A DNA stretch of 64,000 bases, from contig CM055109.1 in assembly GCA_029204225.1 (NCBI GenBank), positions 20,640,349 through 20,704,348 on the forward strand, in the 5' to 3' direction. The translations under genes were made by a program, and so were the position numbers. The DNA is from Diphasiastrum complanatum (taxonomy: Eukaryota; Streptophyta; Lycopodiopsida; Lycopodiales; Lycopodiaceae). This document shows, one piece after another, positions 1 through 12,048 of the stretch (within the stretch, counting starts at the first letter, position 1; each line of letters begins with the position of its first letter). The notes beneath the pieces were generated by a model. That model saw nothing but the letters and a program-made list of their open reading frames with translations, was not told the DNA's origin and did not search any database.

Positions 1-175
1 AACAGTTTAGCTGCAACTAGATAAGAGGCATACATCTATTCAAATGTTGCATGATAGAGGACTAGCACACAAAAAATTGTCCCACCATTATCATCCTGCA
101 ATGGTAATGATATAATATCTTGTCGAGAAAGAAGTGATAGATCTGGTGGCACTAGCTAGACCACACAGTATGTCA
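1..175. other. unassigned AT-rich flank
   Basis: No coding, RNA or repeat signal is recognised here. It ends at the left LTR of the first retroelement. No 5-bp duplication matching the other flank of that element is seen (TGTCA at 171-175 versus TATTT at 4732-4736). Confidence 0.5.
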
Positions 176-328
176 TGTGCCAAACTTAGCATTCAAACAT
201 CTAATCCATTCATTAACATCAAATTACAATGAAAATACAAGAAATCAAGAAAGTAAGCCAAAAATCAAGAAGATAGCTAGAAGTAGCAAAACTTCACCAA
301 AATAGGCAAAGTAAGGTATCATTATTCA
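176..328 (-). repeat. 3' LTR of TR-GAG-like element
   Basis: This 153-bp block starts TGTGCC and ends ATTCA on the plus strand. It is about 96% identical by eye to 4579-4731. Being the left copy of a minus-strand element, it is the 3' LTR. Confidence 0.75.
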
Positions 329-1100
329 TGATTATTGATCATTCACAAGATAGGGGCCTGATTCTAGAGCATCATCAAAGCTCTCATGTGATTTTAGGCA
401 CATGAACCACTTTCTCCTTGAATAAGAAACATCTTTTCTTATATTATTCTTGTCAGTAGCCATCTACCATTTAAATTTTGTTGCCTCATGTTCAACTTCC
501 AGCTTATTGTTGTAGAACAAGGTTGCAACGAGTTTTCTTCATAGAGAACCTTTGATCTACAACTGATCCCATAGAATTAATAAGATCACTGAAGAAGAGA
601 TTGATGAAACACAGGAAAGCCTCAAGTTGCATTAGTTCTGTATGGGTTGACAGGATCCAAGCAACAGGACATTCAATAGTATCTTCCTTGATTGGATAGG
701 CTATCCAGTTCCATATGCGTCTTTTCTTGTCCTTGCATCCGGTTTTGTTGCCTTGTGCATTGCTCCTTGATGTAGGATCACAATATCCTTTTGTGACTCC
801 AAAGCGTTGATTATAGCAATGATTTCATCCAAGTTATCTGATTGAGCAATGGAGTTCTGTCTTGTCGAATCATTCTAAGCAAGATTGGTAGCGTTATCTC
901 GCTGAAGATGGATGGCCATAGATCCATTGATATCCTCTGTGAGTGAAGCGATGGGTATAGCTCCTGATAGATCAAAATAGTAATGCTCCAAATCAAATGA
1001 TTCATTGTCCAAATTTGGCCACATTCCAGTTGTTTCCAACTCATCATTCTGTTCAAAGAGAGCGTCGTTATGTTGGAATATGAACAACTCATATCCGTTC

Positions 1101-1222
1101 TGTTGTAAGCAATGATGATCCTCAATTTGATCTCCAAAGATAAATTTGTCATATATACAATGTTGTAAGTAGTGATTATCTTCAGTTCGATCTCCAAATA
1201 TAAATTCGTCATATATACAATG
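1101..1222 (-). repeat. 60-bp tandem duplication in gag C-terminus
   Basis: Two adjacent 60-bp units (about 1103-1162 and 1163-1222) differ at a handful of bases. The period is a multiple of three, so the frame is kept and the encoded 20-residue block is duplicated. Confidence 0.75.
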
Positions 1223-2576
1223 ATAGGCAGTAGTAATATTGATCTCAAAAGCTCTCGAGTCAACAATATTGGAAGATAAATCACAATCCATCTGTTGTTG
1301 ATGTTGAGACATGATTGGATGATCAAGAGACGTATGCTGCAATTTCTTGATTTCTTTCGATCCTTCATCCATTGAAGAATTCTCCTCTGAAATACTTTCG
1401 TTCAAACCAGCACTTTGGTGATCTTGGAATTGGCATATTGATAGTTCTGGGAAGTTTTGTTGATGGAGAGTTGAACACACTGGTGTAGGAATTTCTTCCT
1501 GCTGAGACTCCAATTTGATTCGTAGTTGCATCTTTTGTTGTCTTATCCTTAGATCTCGAATTAACGCCTTTTGCATTACACCTGCCAAAGTTGGATTTAT
1601 CCAAATGTTGATGGATGTGATCATGAAGACCACGTAAATAATGTTGGATAGATAACTCTTCATCAAGACACCTCTGTTTAGATGCTACCAAACGGAATCT
1701 TGTATTATACGCCTTTACAAAACCAGTTTGTTCTAGCATATACCAAGAGTCCATATAATAATCTATGAATACTTCCGCACAAAACTCCTTGAAGCCGTCC
1801 CATGACTTCGGTTTATACTCTGGATGACGTAACACTCCTTGCCAACAATCATAGGCTTTACCTCGAAAGAAGGATACTGCTATGGTAATTTTGCCCTGAT
1901 CAGAGATAGAATATAGTCGCAGATTCTCATCGATATGTAATGAACTCATTTCTCCCTCAAAGGTTGGTATGTTCTCAAAAGGAGCATTGTCAGGATTTCG
2001 TTGAATATGGATCCGTTGATGTTGATTTGCCTCTGACGAATTGCTCTCACCATTGTAACATGAACTAAGAATGGTCACTATGCTCCCATAGCTAGCATTA
2101 TCTCCTGTCTGTAACCCAATATTTCCAACAATTGGTTTGAGAGCCATATAGGAAGCATCTTCTGTTTGCATGGATGTACCATTGAATGCCATTGTACAAA
2201 GAGAAGAATGGAATTCAGAATTATCTTCTTCAACTTCGTATTGTTCGGAACCAGCTTCATTATCATCATTGTAGTCTCCATCATCGCTGATGTAGTGATT
2301 GGGATGCACTTTTGTCTCTTGACAATGTAATCTTTTGTTGTACATGTTGTGAACCGTTGGATCTTCTTCATCATAATCACAACTTTCAAGGATATCATTT
2401 GGTTGACCTGTAGGCTCATATTGGTCCTCATGTTGCCATTCAGAGTGATTATGACTCTCATAATCAACAATGTTATACTCGGTTTCATCTGGACCATTGT
2501 TATATTCGTCTGCATCACCAAGCTGATATTTTCCGATCATCTAGTTGACAATCATGATCCCCATCGGAATACTGCT

Positions 2577-2670
2577 CATGCTCGTCCGTTTCATCACATT
2601 GTTGATCATCTTGCTGACAATCGCTACCATCATCACATTGCTGATCATCCTGTTGACAATCTCCACCATC
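2577..2670 (-). repeat. 36-39 bp imperfect tandem repeat
   Basis: Repeated GATTGTCAACAGGATGATCA-like units on the minus strand encode the GDCQQDDQQCD repeats of the acidic gag N-terminus. Confidence 0.55.
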
Positions 2671-2805
2671 AACACATTCCTCCTCATCTTGTTAACAATC
2701 ATCACCACCACCATCATACCAGTCATTTTGGTTATCGCACTCATAATCATTTCCATCCCATTGATCTTCATAGTCGGACATACATTCATTATCAGTGTCC
2801 ATGGT

Positions 2806-4557
2806 ATAGTGACAGGTAATTGTGGATTATGGGTCCACAAAATTGAATGAAGTGAAAAGAATTTGGAACAATCGTAAATTTCACTGGTAAAATCACAAAT
2901 TTGCTAGTGACAAATTTGTTCTTCTCCACCGTCCCAAAATTCCGAGTCCTTGAAGAATGTAACCTGTAGGTTTTGGCAAAATGTCAACTTGGGTTTCAGT
3001 AATTGATTTTGGGTTTTTTATACCACAACTATCTTGTCAAGATCAGCGTAATAATCACTTTTTGTTTTTTGCTGCATCGCAATTTGAGGTCAAACGGAGA
3101 AGATACAATAATTCAAAGAATTTGTATATAAAACGTAAATATACTCAAGGAAAAGGGGGGGTGGAAAATAAAACTTAAATAATGATTTCGGAAATACAAT
3201 TTTTGTACTCAGCTCGACGAACTGATCACTTTTCATTTTTGCAACACTGAATTTCGACATCATATGAAAAAGTTAAGGCTACACAAATAAGGAAAATAAC
3301 GAACTTAGAAAGGGGCCTTTTCCAAAAAAAATTGTTTTCCTTGGAGCATTGGACTGTTAAAGAAGGAAAGCCGTAAAAATTTTAAGATTTGGCGGTAATT
3401 TTTTTTTTCGCGGTTGTTGAAAGGAATGAGCCATGTGCTCGTAAAAGAATTAAAGGAACCGTGAAATAAAAGAATTTTTTTTTCTTGGGGCGTGATGGAA
3501 AAATGCGGGCACCGAAGGGCGCGGTTGCTGGTGCGCTGAAGGAGGGAATATATATATTTTTTGAAATATTCCTAAGATAGGGGGGGTCACACCCAAGCAC
3601 ACGAGGAGAGAGGAGAGAGGAGTAGAGAGAGAGGGAAGGGGAGGGGGATTCGCGAGGAAGGTCCGGGGTAACGCAGAGAGGTATTTGTGAGGAAAGGCAA
3701 GGGTGTATTCGCGAACAGGGGGTATTCGCGGGTGTCAACGGAGAGAGGAGGAATTCACGAGGAATTCATGAAAGGGGAATTCGCGAGGCAGGAAGAAAAA
3801 AGGAAGGAAAACAAATTTGTACCTGAATTCGCGTGAATGTAGTCGCCAGAATTTGCACCTGAATTCGTACTTGGGGATTCGTGAAGGGAAAATTCGCAGG
3901 GTGGGGTAAGAATTCGCGGACAGGAGCGGGGCAGGGGATTCGTGGGTAGAATTCGCCAAGGGGTGGAATCGCGAGTTCTGATGGAGCTTGTTTGTTTTTT
4001 TTTAATTGATTATTGAATCTGGCGAAAACTTCAGAATGAAAGAAATTGAAAAAAAATTTAGACAGGAGCAAAACTTCAAAAGTGAAAAGTTGAAGTGCTT
4101 TTCTCCCAAATTTTCTACCAAAACTAGGATTATACCTCCTTCACAAGAGTTGCCATATCTCTCTCAATTTTCAACCAAATTGGCTGCAAATTGGCTCAAA
4201 TTCAAGCTAAGAGTGAGATCTACAATCCTATAGAAATACAGTCATAATATTCGACCAAAACTTCAGCCAAAAATAGAGAAAACAGACTGCAAAAACTGTC
4301 ACTAACTAAACTTAGAATGAAAACACAAAAATGGCCATAACTTGGTCATTACAGCTCCAAATCAGAAAATCTCAGTACCTCTAGAAAGCTAAAAGAATGA
4401 TCTATTGATCTACAACAAGAAACTACACAAAAATGAAGATTAAATGGTCAAAAATTGAATTAAAACTTGTTGGAAATTAAAAAATCAAGAAAACTAGAAC
4501 AAGAAACTCTACCAAACTTAACAAAATCCACCAAATCTAATGGGGAAAGGATCTAAT
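2806..4557 (-). other. long untranslated leader of TR-GAG-like element
   Basis: This is about 1.75 kb between the gag ATG and the primer binding site with no supported gene. The ORFs seen at 3382-4071 fall in low-complexity GA-rich sequence. It includes a degenerate GAATTCGCG minisatellite (3690-3975). Confidence 0.5.
3690..3975. repeat. degenerate GAATTCGCG minisatellite
   Basis: The core (G)(A)ATTCGCG/ATTCGTG recurs about a dozen times at irregular spacing of roughly 15-35 bp, in G-rich, A-rich sequence. Confidence 0.55.
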
Positions 4558-4569
4558 GCTCTGATACCA
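4558..4569 (-). other. primer binding site, tRNA-Met
   Basis: On the minus strand it reads TGGTATCAGAGC, an exact match to the complement of the 3' end of plant initiator tRNA-Met, as used by most plant copia and gypsy elements. The gap of 9 bases from the LTR end is larger than usual (0-5). Confidence 0.75.
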
Positions 4570-4578
4570 AAATTTTCA

Positions 4579-4731
4579 TGTGCCAAAGTTAGCATTCAAA
4601 CATCTTATCCATTCATTAACATCAAATTACAATGAAAATACAAAAAATCAAGAAAGTAAGCCAAAAATAAAAAAGATAGCTAAAAGTAGCAAAACTTCAC
4701 CAAAATAGGCAAAGTAAGGTATCATTATTCA
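4579..4731 (-). repeat. 5' LTR of TR-GAG-like element
   Basis: This is the second 153-bp copy. The primer binding site lies just inside it, which fixes the element as minus strand. Confidence 0.75.
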
Positions 4732-7700
4732 TATTTGGCAAATCATTAATAAGCTCATGGGCTAATTACATGCAGCACATGACACAGTAACACGTGGTGC
4801 AATTATTTCCCCACAGCTAATATCGGCTCATTTATGAATCTATTCATATACATGTCATACTTCAGTGCTACATCCAAGTCATTATGTGACAACAAGCAGG
4901 CATGCAATATGTAATGTGAAATGAACTGACCCACAATGGCTCAAATAATAATTTGTTCATCAAGAGGAAAAATGAAGAGCTTTTTGCAAAAAGAAACTCT
5001 TTCTTAGTAAGAGGGAGGCAGCACATTGACCCTAAAATGTAAAGATATTTGTTTGGAGGTATACTTGACTGATAGATCCTTTGATACGTAAGTGCCTACC
5101 CTGGTCCTTCTTGGGGAATGTGGGTCAGTCCCCAATAAAGACTTTTATTCAGATACTGGGCAAGTTTACTCTATAAAAAATTAAAATGCTAAGTTGCAAA
5201 AAAATTATCCAATTATTGACGTCAATCAGTTTTAAAACGCAAGTTTCCAGTTGATCAACGTAGTTAGGATATATTTCATAGATTTTGCATCATCGAAACA
5301 TGAAAAGACAGCATGTAGGCTAATAGATCAATCTCCCACGAAGAATGGCTAACCAGCATCACATGAAATCACAAGACAATAGGTTCTCCCACAAAGAGCC
5401 CAAGCAATACCAATCAATAAGCTGCTGAATGAATATACAAGTGCCCTATATATACCGCACTGATGAACCCTAATGTAGGAATTCAAAAATGAAGGGAGGC
5501 AAAGAATACGGAGGAAAAATAATGCGCCCTACTAAGGGCCCCACTCCACCTATGACTCAATAAAGGCACTTGGCCAGTCAATGTCAGAAATAAGGCCCAA
5601 GGCCAGTCATAAGCATAAAAAAGGCTCTGGGGCCTGTATATGAATAATATAAAATGCGTAACTAGGAACAAAAGTATAAACAACAGTAAATGTAAAAAGA
5701 CCTGCGAAATATATGCAGAGTAGCGCAGTAAGTCTGTAGCCTATAGTCCATAACACCCAAAAGCCCCATAAGGTTGAAGTCACTACTTGCTAATGTTTTG
5801 CAACAAATCTAAGACTTCTAGTGCTCCATCATAAGCATAAATCTTAATTTTGCATTGCTCATTGGGAGGAGAGGTCCAGTTATGGCAAACACCATTCACA
5901 ACAACACACATGCAAGCAAGCAAGTAGGAGGACCGTTTCACTCATCAACTGGGCCAACTGTTCTAGTGAGTATATGACACAATCTTGTTGACTAGTCAGC
6001 TATCCTAATTTTTAGGAGGTCAGTCCAGCCAATCCTAATTTGAGACCTAGTACCCCGTGCCAAAGCTAAGCATGACTCTGAAAGTCTAATATCAACTACT
6101 TAGAATATAGTTACAAAGGCCGGTGCTGAGCCATTTGAGAATCACAAATATACAACGAATTGAAATTATAATATCAAAGAGTTGGGCTCTGAGCAATCCT
6201 AAAATATTGCCACCAAACAAGATCTAGATTCCTTTCCAATCGAGTGCCATTTCCTCAATTTCGTTCATCGTCACTAGAACAAGGACAATTCCCCAACACA
6301 AACTGATCCGAGCATGAAGGACACAACTCCATTTTCAACTATGCGTACAAGATCAACCAACCCTTTATATTCTAGTTTGTTTATTTTTTACTACTAATCA
6401 ACGATGCCTAGTTCATTATGCTACTTCTTATTAGAGAGTGTGATTCCATACTACATGGATTGTTGTGATGCTTTATGTGGTGTAGCTACCTTTCCTTAAA
6501 TGTGGAGCCAATTCTTCTGGATGGTTTATAGTGGATTGCTTGGGACCTCTATATATCTACATATCCACGTGTTCTTGTAACTACTATTTGGCACTCCTGG
6601 TCTATATGACTTGCTTAAGATGCATTGACGACTTGTTCTATTGATGTTGACAAACATAATACATTCTTGGTTTTTGCGGATTGCTTACGGCATGTGTACC
6701 AATCTAGCTTCATCATTCCCTATAGGTGTGCGACATGCTTGGTTGGTAACGGAGCTTGGATTGTCTACACATATGTGCTACCATGGAGAAATGATCGTGC
6801 CCATACTTTAATAGATTATTTGTGGATTGTTTTACATTCGAGGGTCTTATTTGATGGTTCTCTATCTGTAGGTGGATTGTATGCTTCAATTGTGGCAATC
6901 AAAGTAGATTGTACGGGTTTGTTACCTTTGGCTATCTCTTGTGAGTCCTTTTAAGCAGCTATGTTCATAAATTCGTGGTCTTTTGAGATGGCTTGGAATA
7001 CTTATTATGGAATCCACATTTTGCTCTAACACCCCTATTCCTTTAGCATGGTGCAGTGGATGCATTACTAGGTCTTTATTACTAGTGTAATCTCCAGATG
7101 GTAGACATGGTCTCTCCGGATATTTTGGGGCATTGCTATTGTCCACCGACATCTATGTCTATTTATTAGTAGCAGCCATCTTCATGTAGGTTCACCATTT
7201 TTATTACAAAATTGGTGCTTTGACATTCAACCTTTGATGTGGTATTTGGGCTATCCACATTGTTTGAGGAAATTTCTATTTGAGCTCACGGATCATCGGA
7301 CCTATACAGACCAGACGATGGGACATTCATATTTTCAGCCTCAGGTATGTTCAAAGGGACCAAATATTCTTTCATATGAGGATCAAGTGCATGTGCTTTC
7401 CTTTTCAGCATTGCTACATCTTGCATACGTGAAGGACTCACATACATGTTCAAATTTGTTGAGATACATTATGTTGCTACCAATATTGATGCATCTGATG
7501 CCGCTTTGTTTTTTGCTCCACATATGTGCATATGTCTCAATACAACCATTGGCTTCTTTATTTCAAAGTTAGACTCCAAGCTAGTATTCCAGCGGTATTG
7601 GCGCACGTGTCTGTCTAGCTTGACATATCCCACAAGATCTTCCCTTCTCTATATGTTTTGAGATACTATGGCTCCTTATAGATTCATGAGTCTTCTTCTA

Positions 7701-8191
7701 CGATGTTACAGCATGCAAGATAAATTTGGGTGTATCTAGCACATGGTCGACATGCTTGGCAGAGATGGTCTTCCTAGTTTCTCTTGAGCTCCTCATTGTT
7801 GCTTCACAACATTCTTGGTCGAGACGCCTAGCCTAGGATTGCTCATGTTCTTTTTGCTAGTGGCTGACACACTTGGTCTCTATGTGTAGCTTGGATATTG
7901 GTACCTCTCCACCTCCAATGGACATTCGTACCTCTCCACCTCCTTTGTTACCTACAGCTGTTTGGCATGCTTGGCTACTTTGACTTGGTTGGGATTAAGG
8001 ATGATAGTGTTGGTTAGCTATCACCTCTATCACACCTATTGGACTCATTTATCACCCTTTAACGATTTACTTTCATGATGGTTACATATACAGAGGTTGC
8101 CTATTTCATTTTGTCAAGGTTTTCCCTTCAACTATTAGTCATCATTGCACAGGTGTGGCTTCCTTGAGATCTTTTTTCTTTTTAGGAACAT
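4732..8191. other. 3.5 kb without recognisable genes
   Basis: Both strands were read. Small ORFs such as 6625-6954 (+) and 7234-7572 (+) show no known motif and no coding-like composition. No LTR, RNA gene or tandem array is evident. Confidence 0.45.
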
Positions 8192-8662
8192 TGTTTTCAG
8201 ATTCTCTACTTCAGAATCTGTTGGCATTTCATTCGCGTTCTTGTTCTGCATGCTGATTTTATGGACTAATTAACGTTGTAGTATTGTTCTGCCTGTCAGA
8301 GGACACTTAGGTTTGTCACTCTTACACTGAAGCACATGCATAAACGACCATAGTCAATCAAGAATGCATGCCAATACGTTCAACCATAAAATCAGCATGC
8401 AGAACCGTTGAACAATGATTGAAATTCTACTCTACTACTGCACTTGCATAATCCACAAAACAAGAAACAAGAAACTATTCTACAGCATTTTAGACGTCCA
8501 AGAATCAAGAAACCAACCAGTCTTTTGGTATTCTTGGACATCCCAAGAACATCAAGAACATGGTTGTAAGGGGATATGCAAGAATTACATCACAAACCCA
8601 ATCTATTTAGTTACTCTGAATGCTGATTCACAAGAAATGAAATCTAATCCACTCTAGGAAAA
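8192..8662. repeat. dispersed repeat, copy 1
   Basis: Direct repeat of 21184-21802, starting at a TGTTTTCA(G/A)ATTCTC block. Identity is high over most of its length. This copy lacks about 115 bp and about 30 bp that are present in copy 2. Its type (LTR fragment or other) is not recognised. Confidence 0.75.
8243..8405. repeat. 22-bp perfect inverted repeat
   Basis: Arms at 8243-8264 and 8384-8405 are exact reverse complements (core GCATGCTGATTTTATGG) around a 119-bp spacer. In the second copy of the surrounding repeat only the right arm is present. Confidence 0.8.
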
Positions 8663-8730
8663 TGTTCGTGATATGCTTTACGGGAGACTCTCGTGCAGTA
8701 GCTATTTCTCATGCAGAAATCAAGCACACA

Positions 8731-10209
8731 CTAGGAATGAAGAGGAACAAGGAAATAAACGAACTGTACAGAGAGTGAGAACTGTATAGCACTTGTCGAA
8801 CAAAACTTGCATTCATCAACATTGATCGGGGCTGGTAACACTAAATCTATCATCATTGATAACAGATATTGTAGGATATGACTTGAGATGCAGGTATGGT
8901 TGAGGTAGTATGTCCTGAGTACCTCTCTGAGTAAGAGATTCAGAACCAAATCTTTATCTGGATTTCCGATTCCTAGATTTATTGTGTATTGGCACATTGG
9001 AAATCTTATCAGCATGTGGAAAGACAAATAGATTTGAGGTTGCAGAAGGGGAGAAAAATTGTCAATTCTCTGTGGAGGTTGCTTTTGGTTGGACATTGTA
9101 GCAAATGACGGAATATCGGTTTCACTTTCTTCCTACAAGGACTCATTTCATATTAGTGTCTTTTTGCATTATGGAGCTGGTGAATTGCGTGGTAATGTAG
9201 AAGTTTGCAAGAAACTTCTCGAGTGAGCAGCAGGTTGAGCGGTTGGGTGCTATGGTGCTCGTGTTGTGTTGTCTTGAGGATCCTATCGTGAGTCATAACT
9301 AACGTGGCGGGTAGGTAGGATCTTACTTGGTTGTTTCGGACAGTCTTTGAAACTGTGTTTTCTGACACAGTCGAGACACTCAGCATGGTATTTGGTCTTG
9401 ACTGGACAATCAACCATGAAATGGCCGGTTTCACCACAGATGAAACATCTTTTGTTCAATGGCCCTTGCGTAATGGCATAGCCATCTTGTATGGCTAGTG
9501 GATCTGGACTTTCAGGTGGATATTCATGATAAGTCAAGGAATGTCCAGATTGTGACGGTTGTTCTTCATATTGTTGGACTGTATGGGTTTGGATAGGTTG
9601 ATATGAAGGAAAAGCATCAGCAGGATGCGTAGTCCGGCAATGTGAGCACCATATTGGTTTTCATCTATAAGGTACTTGTGCAGGGTTTGGCTGACGAGGC
9701 ATACTGCATTGGACAGATTTCAGGGCATTTTGAAACTCATCTGTGAGTTTCTCCATCTGTAGTTGGTGTTGCTTATTAAGCAACTCCAACTGGGATTTCC
9801 AAAGCTGATCTTGGGTATTCTCGATCGGCTTCGACTCATGGACAGGAGCACATGGTGCTCTCCTTTCCCTGGATTCGTCAACATTTGATCCTTCGTCTTC
9901 TTCCTTGACGGCATCAGACATAGCTAACTTTAGGCTCGTATATTCATCATTGGATTTAAGCTCGCGTCTGATCCATCTTGGAAGGCCGACTAAAAACCAG
10001 ATGATGAGCATCTGTTCGGAGGGCTGTTCTTGTACTTGACCTTTTAAGCGCTTGAAACGCTCAATATAGTCTTGTACACATTCATCTTTTGCCATCTTGA
10101 TGTTGTGAAAAATGCAAAAATAAGCTTGGTAGAGGCCAAAAATCTTGTATATAGATAAACACACATGTGTGGAGCCTGTTCCCACATGTGAAACTAGTGT
10201 ACTTGTCAT
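8731..10209 (-). pseudogene. gag relic with zinc knuckle (downstream half)
   Basis: Minus-strand reading 10209-9661 has a gag capsid C-terminal pattern (MAKDECVQDYIERFKRLKGQ, then FLVGLPRWIRRELK), a basic/glutamine-rich linker and a coiled-coil-like stretch. A further frame (9537-9283) carries a CCHC zinc knuckle CFICGETGHFMVDC followed by a second, irregular C-H-C cluster. Below 9283 only broken reading remains and no protease or RT follows. The family role is RNA binding and particle assembly. The upstream half of the same gag appears to lie at 10940-11471. Confidence 0.6.
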
Positions 10210-10935
10210 GTACCATAATCATATAGGATGTACATATGATTTAATTCAAGTTCTAGTGGCTAAAAAGGCCAAAAACTAGTTTTCTAGACATATGACACAT
10301 GGCATCAATCTATTGATTGCATGAGCCACATCCTTTGGTTAGGTGTCATATCCCATGTGTAGAGGACAGCTCACACATGTGGAATAAGCTGAAGTAGGCG
10401 AATTTTGAGTTCTAGAAGATTTCCAAGTAGATCTCCATATAGAAGGAAAATAGACCAAAAGTGCTCAAAATAGAAGGTTTTGTCCAAGTGTCAGTTTTGC
10501 ATGATGAATCATCATATGACAAAGCACCTTCACACGTGTGGGATCAGAGGGATGATCAGTACCACAAGCTCCCACTTATTGTATATATAGAGCCACCTTT
10601 GGCCATAATCATTGTGAGACACCAATCTTGGTTTTGGAAGCAATTTTGAGTGATTCTCTCCATTTGTCTACATTTGTTTTGATTGTTTTGAGGTTCTATC
10701 AATGTGTACTTGATTTTCAGGTTGGAGTACGTACTCATACAATGTTTCACACGTGTGAAACCAGAAAGTACACCTACCTTCAATTAATGATTGTTCTTGT
10801 TAGGATTTTGTGTCTAGAATTGATCTAGATTGATCTTAATCTCAAGTAGATTGATAGATCAAGTAATCTGACAACCAATCCCTCTTGAGGATCAGATTAG
10901 GATTCACTCTTGGTCCTTTTTGTACTTTTTGCACA
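10210..10935 (+). mobile_element. LTR-like block interrupting gag (possible solo LTR)
   Basis: About 0.7 kb of non-coding DNA separates two halves of a minus-strand gag. It contains a TATA-like TATATATAG near 10577 on the plus strand, several CACATGTG/CACACGTGTG motifs and one perfect 18-bp palindrome centred on CACGTG at 10743-10760. This looks like LTR promoter sequence. Boundaries and target duplication could not be fixed, so the call is an inference from position and composition. Confidence 0.35.
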
Positions 10936-10939
10936 GATG

Positions 10940-11471
10940 TTACTCAATTTGACAAAAGGACTCTCTATCAAACGAAATGGCTTAAAACGTTTCATAAAGG
11001 ACTCTTTCAAAATTGACTAGTCTGTCTTATCTTCACGATCAAGGTTAAAAAACCAATCTCGTGCTTTAGCGATCATGGTCATGGAAAACAGTTGGACCAT
11101 ACGTCAGGAGATGTTTCGCCGTAAACGTCACATGCATTCTCAAAGATTTGCAAGAATCTTTGAGGGTCCGAACTACCGTCAAACTATGGTAGATCTAACT
11201 TGGGTGTTCTCCTTTGAAGACGAGATCCGTGAGTGGCAGAAGCTCCATTCCGTTGTGTTCTGGCACATGATGCTTCAACACCATGAACATGGGCTTGTGC
11301 TCGTGAAGACTCGGCTCTATCAGGCTCTTGTCCCTCGAATGGGTTTGTGAATGGCTCGTGGAGTTGAGACCGCATTCGGTAGAACCTATGCCGTCTGATT
11401 TGTTCAGTTGTAGGGGACCACATTTCGTATGGATAATCTGCTGGGATATCCGAATCAGTATGGTGGTCCAT
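10940..11471 (-). pseudogene. gag relic (upstream half)
   Basis: Minus-strand reading starts with MDHHTDSDIPADYPYEMWSP at 11471 and, after frame breaks, reaches MIAKARDWFFNLDREDKTD then SILKESFMKRFK near 11070-10980. This is the gag pattern (aliphatic-x-x-AR-W-F followed by a K-x-x-F-x-x-R-F block) expected just upstream of the MAKDECVQDYIERFK segment at 10209. No intact frame remains. Confidence 0.5.
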
Positions 11472-11529
11472 TCTGTATGTTGTGTCTTTTTTGGGTTTTG
11501 TGTGGGTTTTTGGTGTTTTTGTCTTTTTT

Positions 11530-12048
11530 AATTAATTAATTAATTTTTTAAGGAAAAATCCTGAGAAAAACGCGAGAAAAAGCTTGAAAACGAGAGATTT
11601 CCGAAAAAATCAGAGAATCCCGAAAATTTTAGAGATCAAAAATTCCCAAAAATCCAAAAACTCAGAGAATCTCGAAAATTTCCAGATACGCGAAGTTTCC
11701 GAGAAACGAAAAAATGTCAACTTAAAAAAGCGAAAAACCTGAAGGCGCAGACAACAACGAAAAAGGCAAAAATTTAGGGTTAAGGTAAAAAAAAACAAAA
11801 ATACGAAAATTTTAGGGTTAAGATAAAAAGCGAAGAATGCAAAGGTGTAGGGTTAAGGTAAAAAAGCGAAAAAGGCGAATGTCTAGGGTAACGCTAACAA
11901 ATGAAAAAGCGAACATTTGCGGGTAACGGTAAAAAATGAAAAAACAAACAAGGCGACAATTTAGGGTTGGAAAAATACGAAGGTAAAAAGCAAAGGTAAT
12001 CTGAATAAACGTGGTGGCAACGTGGTAGCTAGATGATATATATGTGAT
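11530..12048. repeat. CGAAAA-rich minisatellite, left part
   Basis: Irregular repeats built on GCGAAAAA / CTCGAAAA / GAGAATC units, with scattered TTTAGGGTTAAGG words. It is the same composition as 18332-19500 across the chromovirus, so the array was one block before the insertion. Confidence 0.7.
12044..12048. other. target site duplication GTGAT (left)
   Basis: Identical to 18327-18331. The two copies flank F1-1 exactly. Confidence 0.9.

Larger units (their letters stand above)
875..2802 (-). pseudogene. decayed gag-like gene with long acidic N-terminus
   Basis: The minus-strand reading starts at ATG 2802 and passes through three frames: 2802 to about 2525 (one TAA at 2692-2694), 2540-1365, then about 1600-875. 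The middle part holds a retrotransposon gag (capsid) signature: FRGKAYDCWQG, then a KSWDGFKEFCAEVF block, then HYLRGLHDHI. The N-terminal ~250 residues are very rich in D, E, Q, N and C, with an imperfect double repeat around GDCQQDDQQCD. The C-terminal frame also contains a 20-residue tandem repeat (IYDEFIFGD / IYDKFIFGD). No zinc knuckle is seen. The role would be forming the particle that packages element RNA. The long acidic leader is unusual for gag, and function of this copy is unlikely given the frame breaks. Confidence 0.55.
176..4731 (-). mobile_element. TR-GAG-like non-autonomous LTR retrotransposon
   Basis: The element is bounded by two 153-bp direct repeats that differ at about 6 positions. 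On the minus strand an exact 12-base match to the initiator tRNA-Met primer site lies 9 bases inside the right-hand (5') LTR. The interior (about 4.25 kb) contains one decayed gag-like gene and a long non-coding leader, and no protease, RT, RNase H or integrase motif. That is the organisation of terminal-repeat elements with only GAG (TR-GAG), which need a partner element's enzymes. No clear polypurine tract is seen next to the left LTR and no target duplication is visible, so the exact ends are less certain than the repeat itself. Confidence 0.65.

Noticed and set aside
2349-2850. Plus-strand ORFs rich in histidine or isoleucine (2349-2819, 2545-2850)
   Set aside because: They are antisense shadows of the acidic gag N-terminus.
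6625-7572. Plus-strand ORFs of about 110 codons
   Set aside because: No motif, no splice context and no coding-like composition.
11765-11970. Scattered TTTAGGG words resembling plant telomere repeat
   Set aside because: They are isolated, 30-80 bp apart and embedded in variable GCGAAAA sequence, not a tandem TTTAGGG run.
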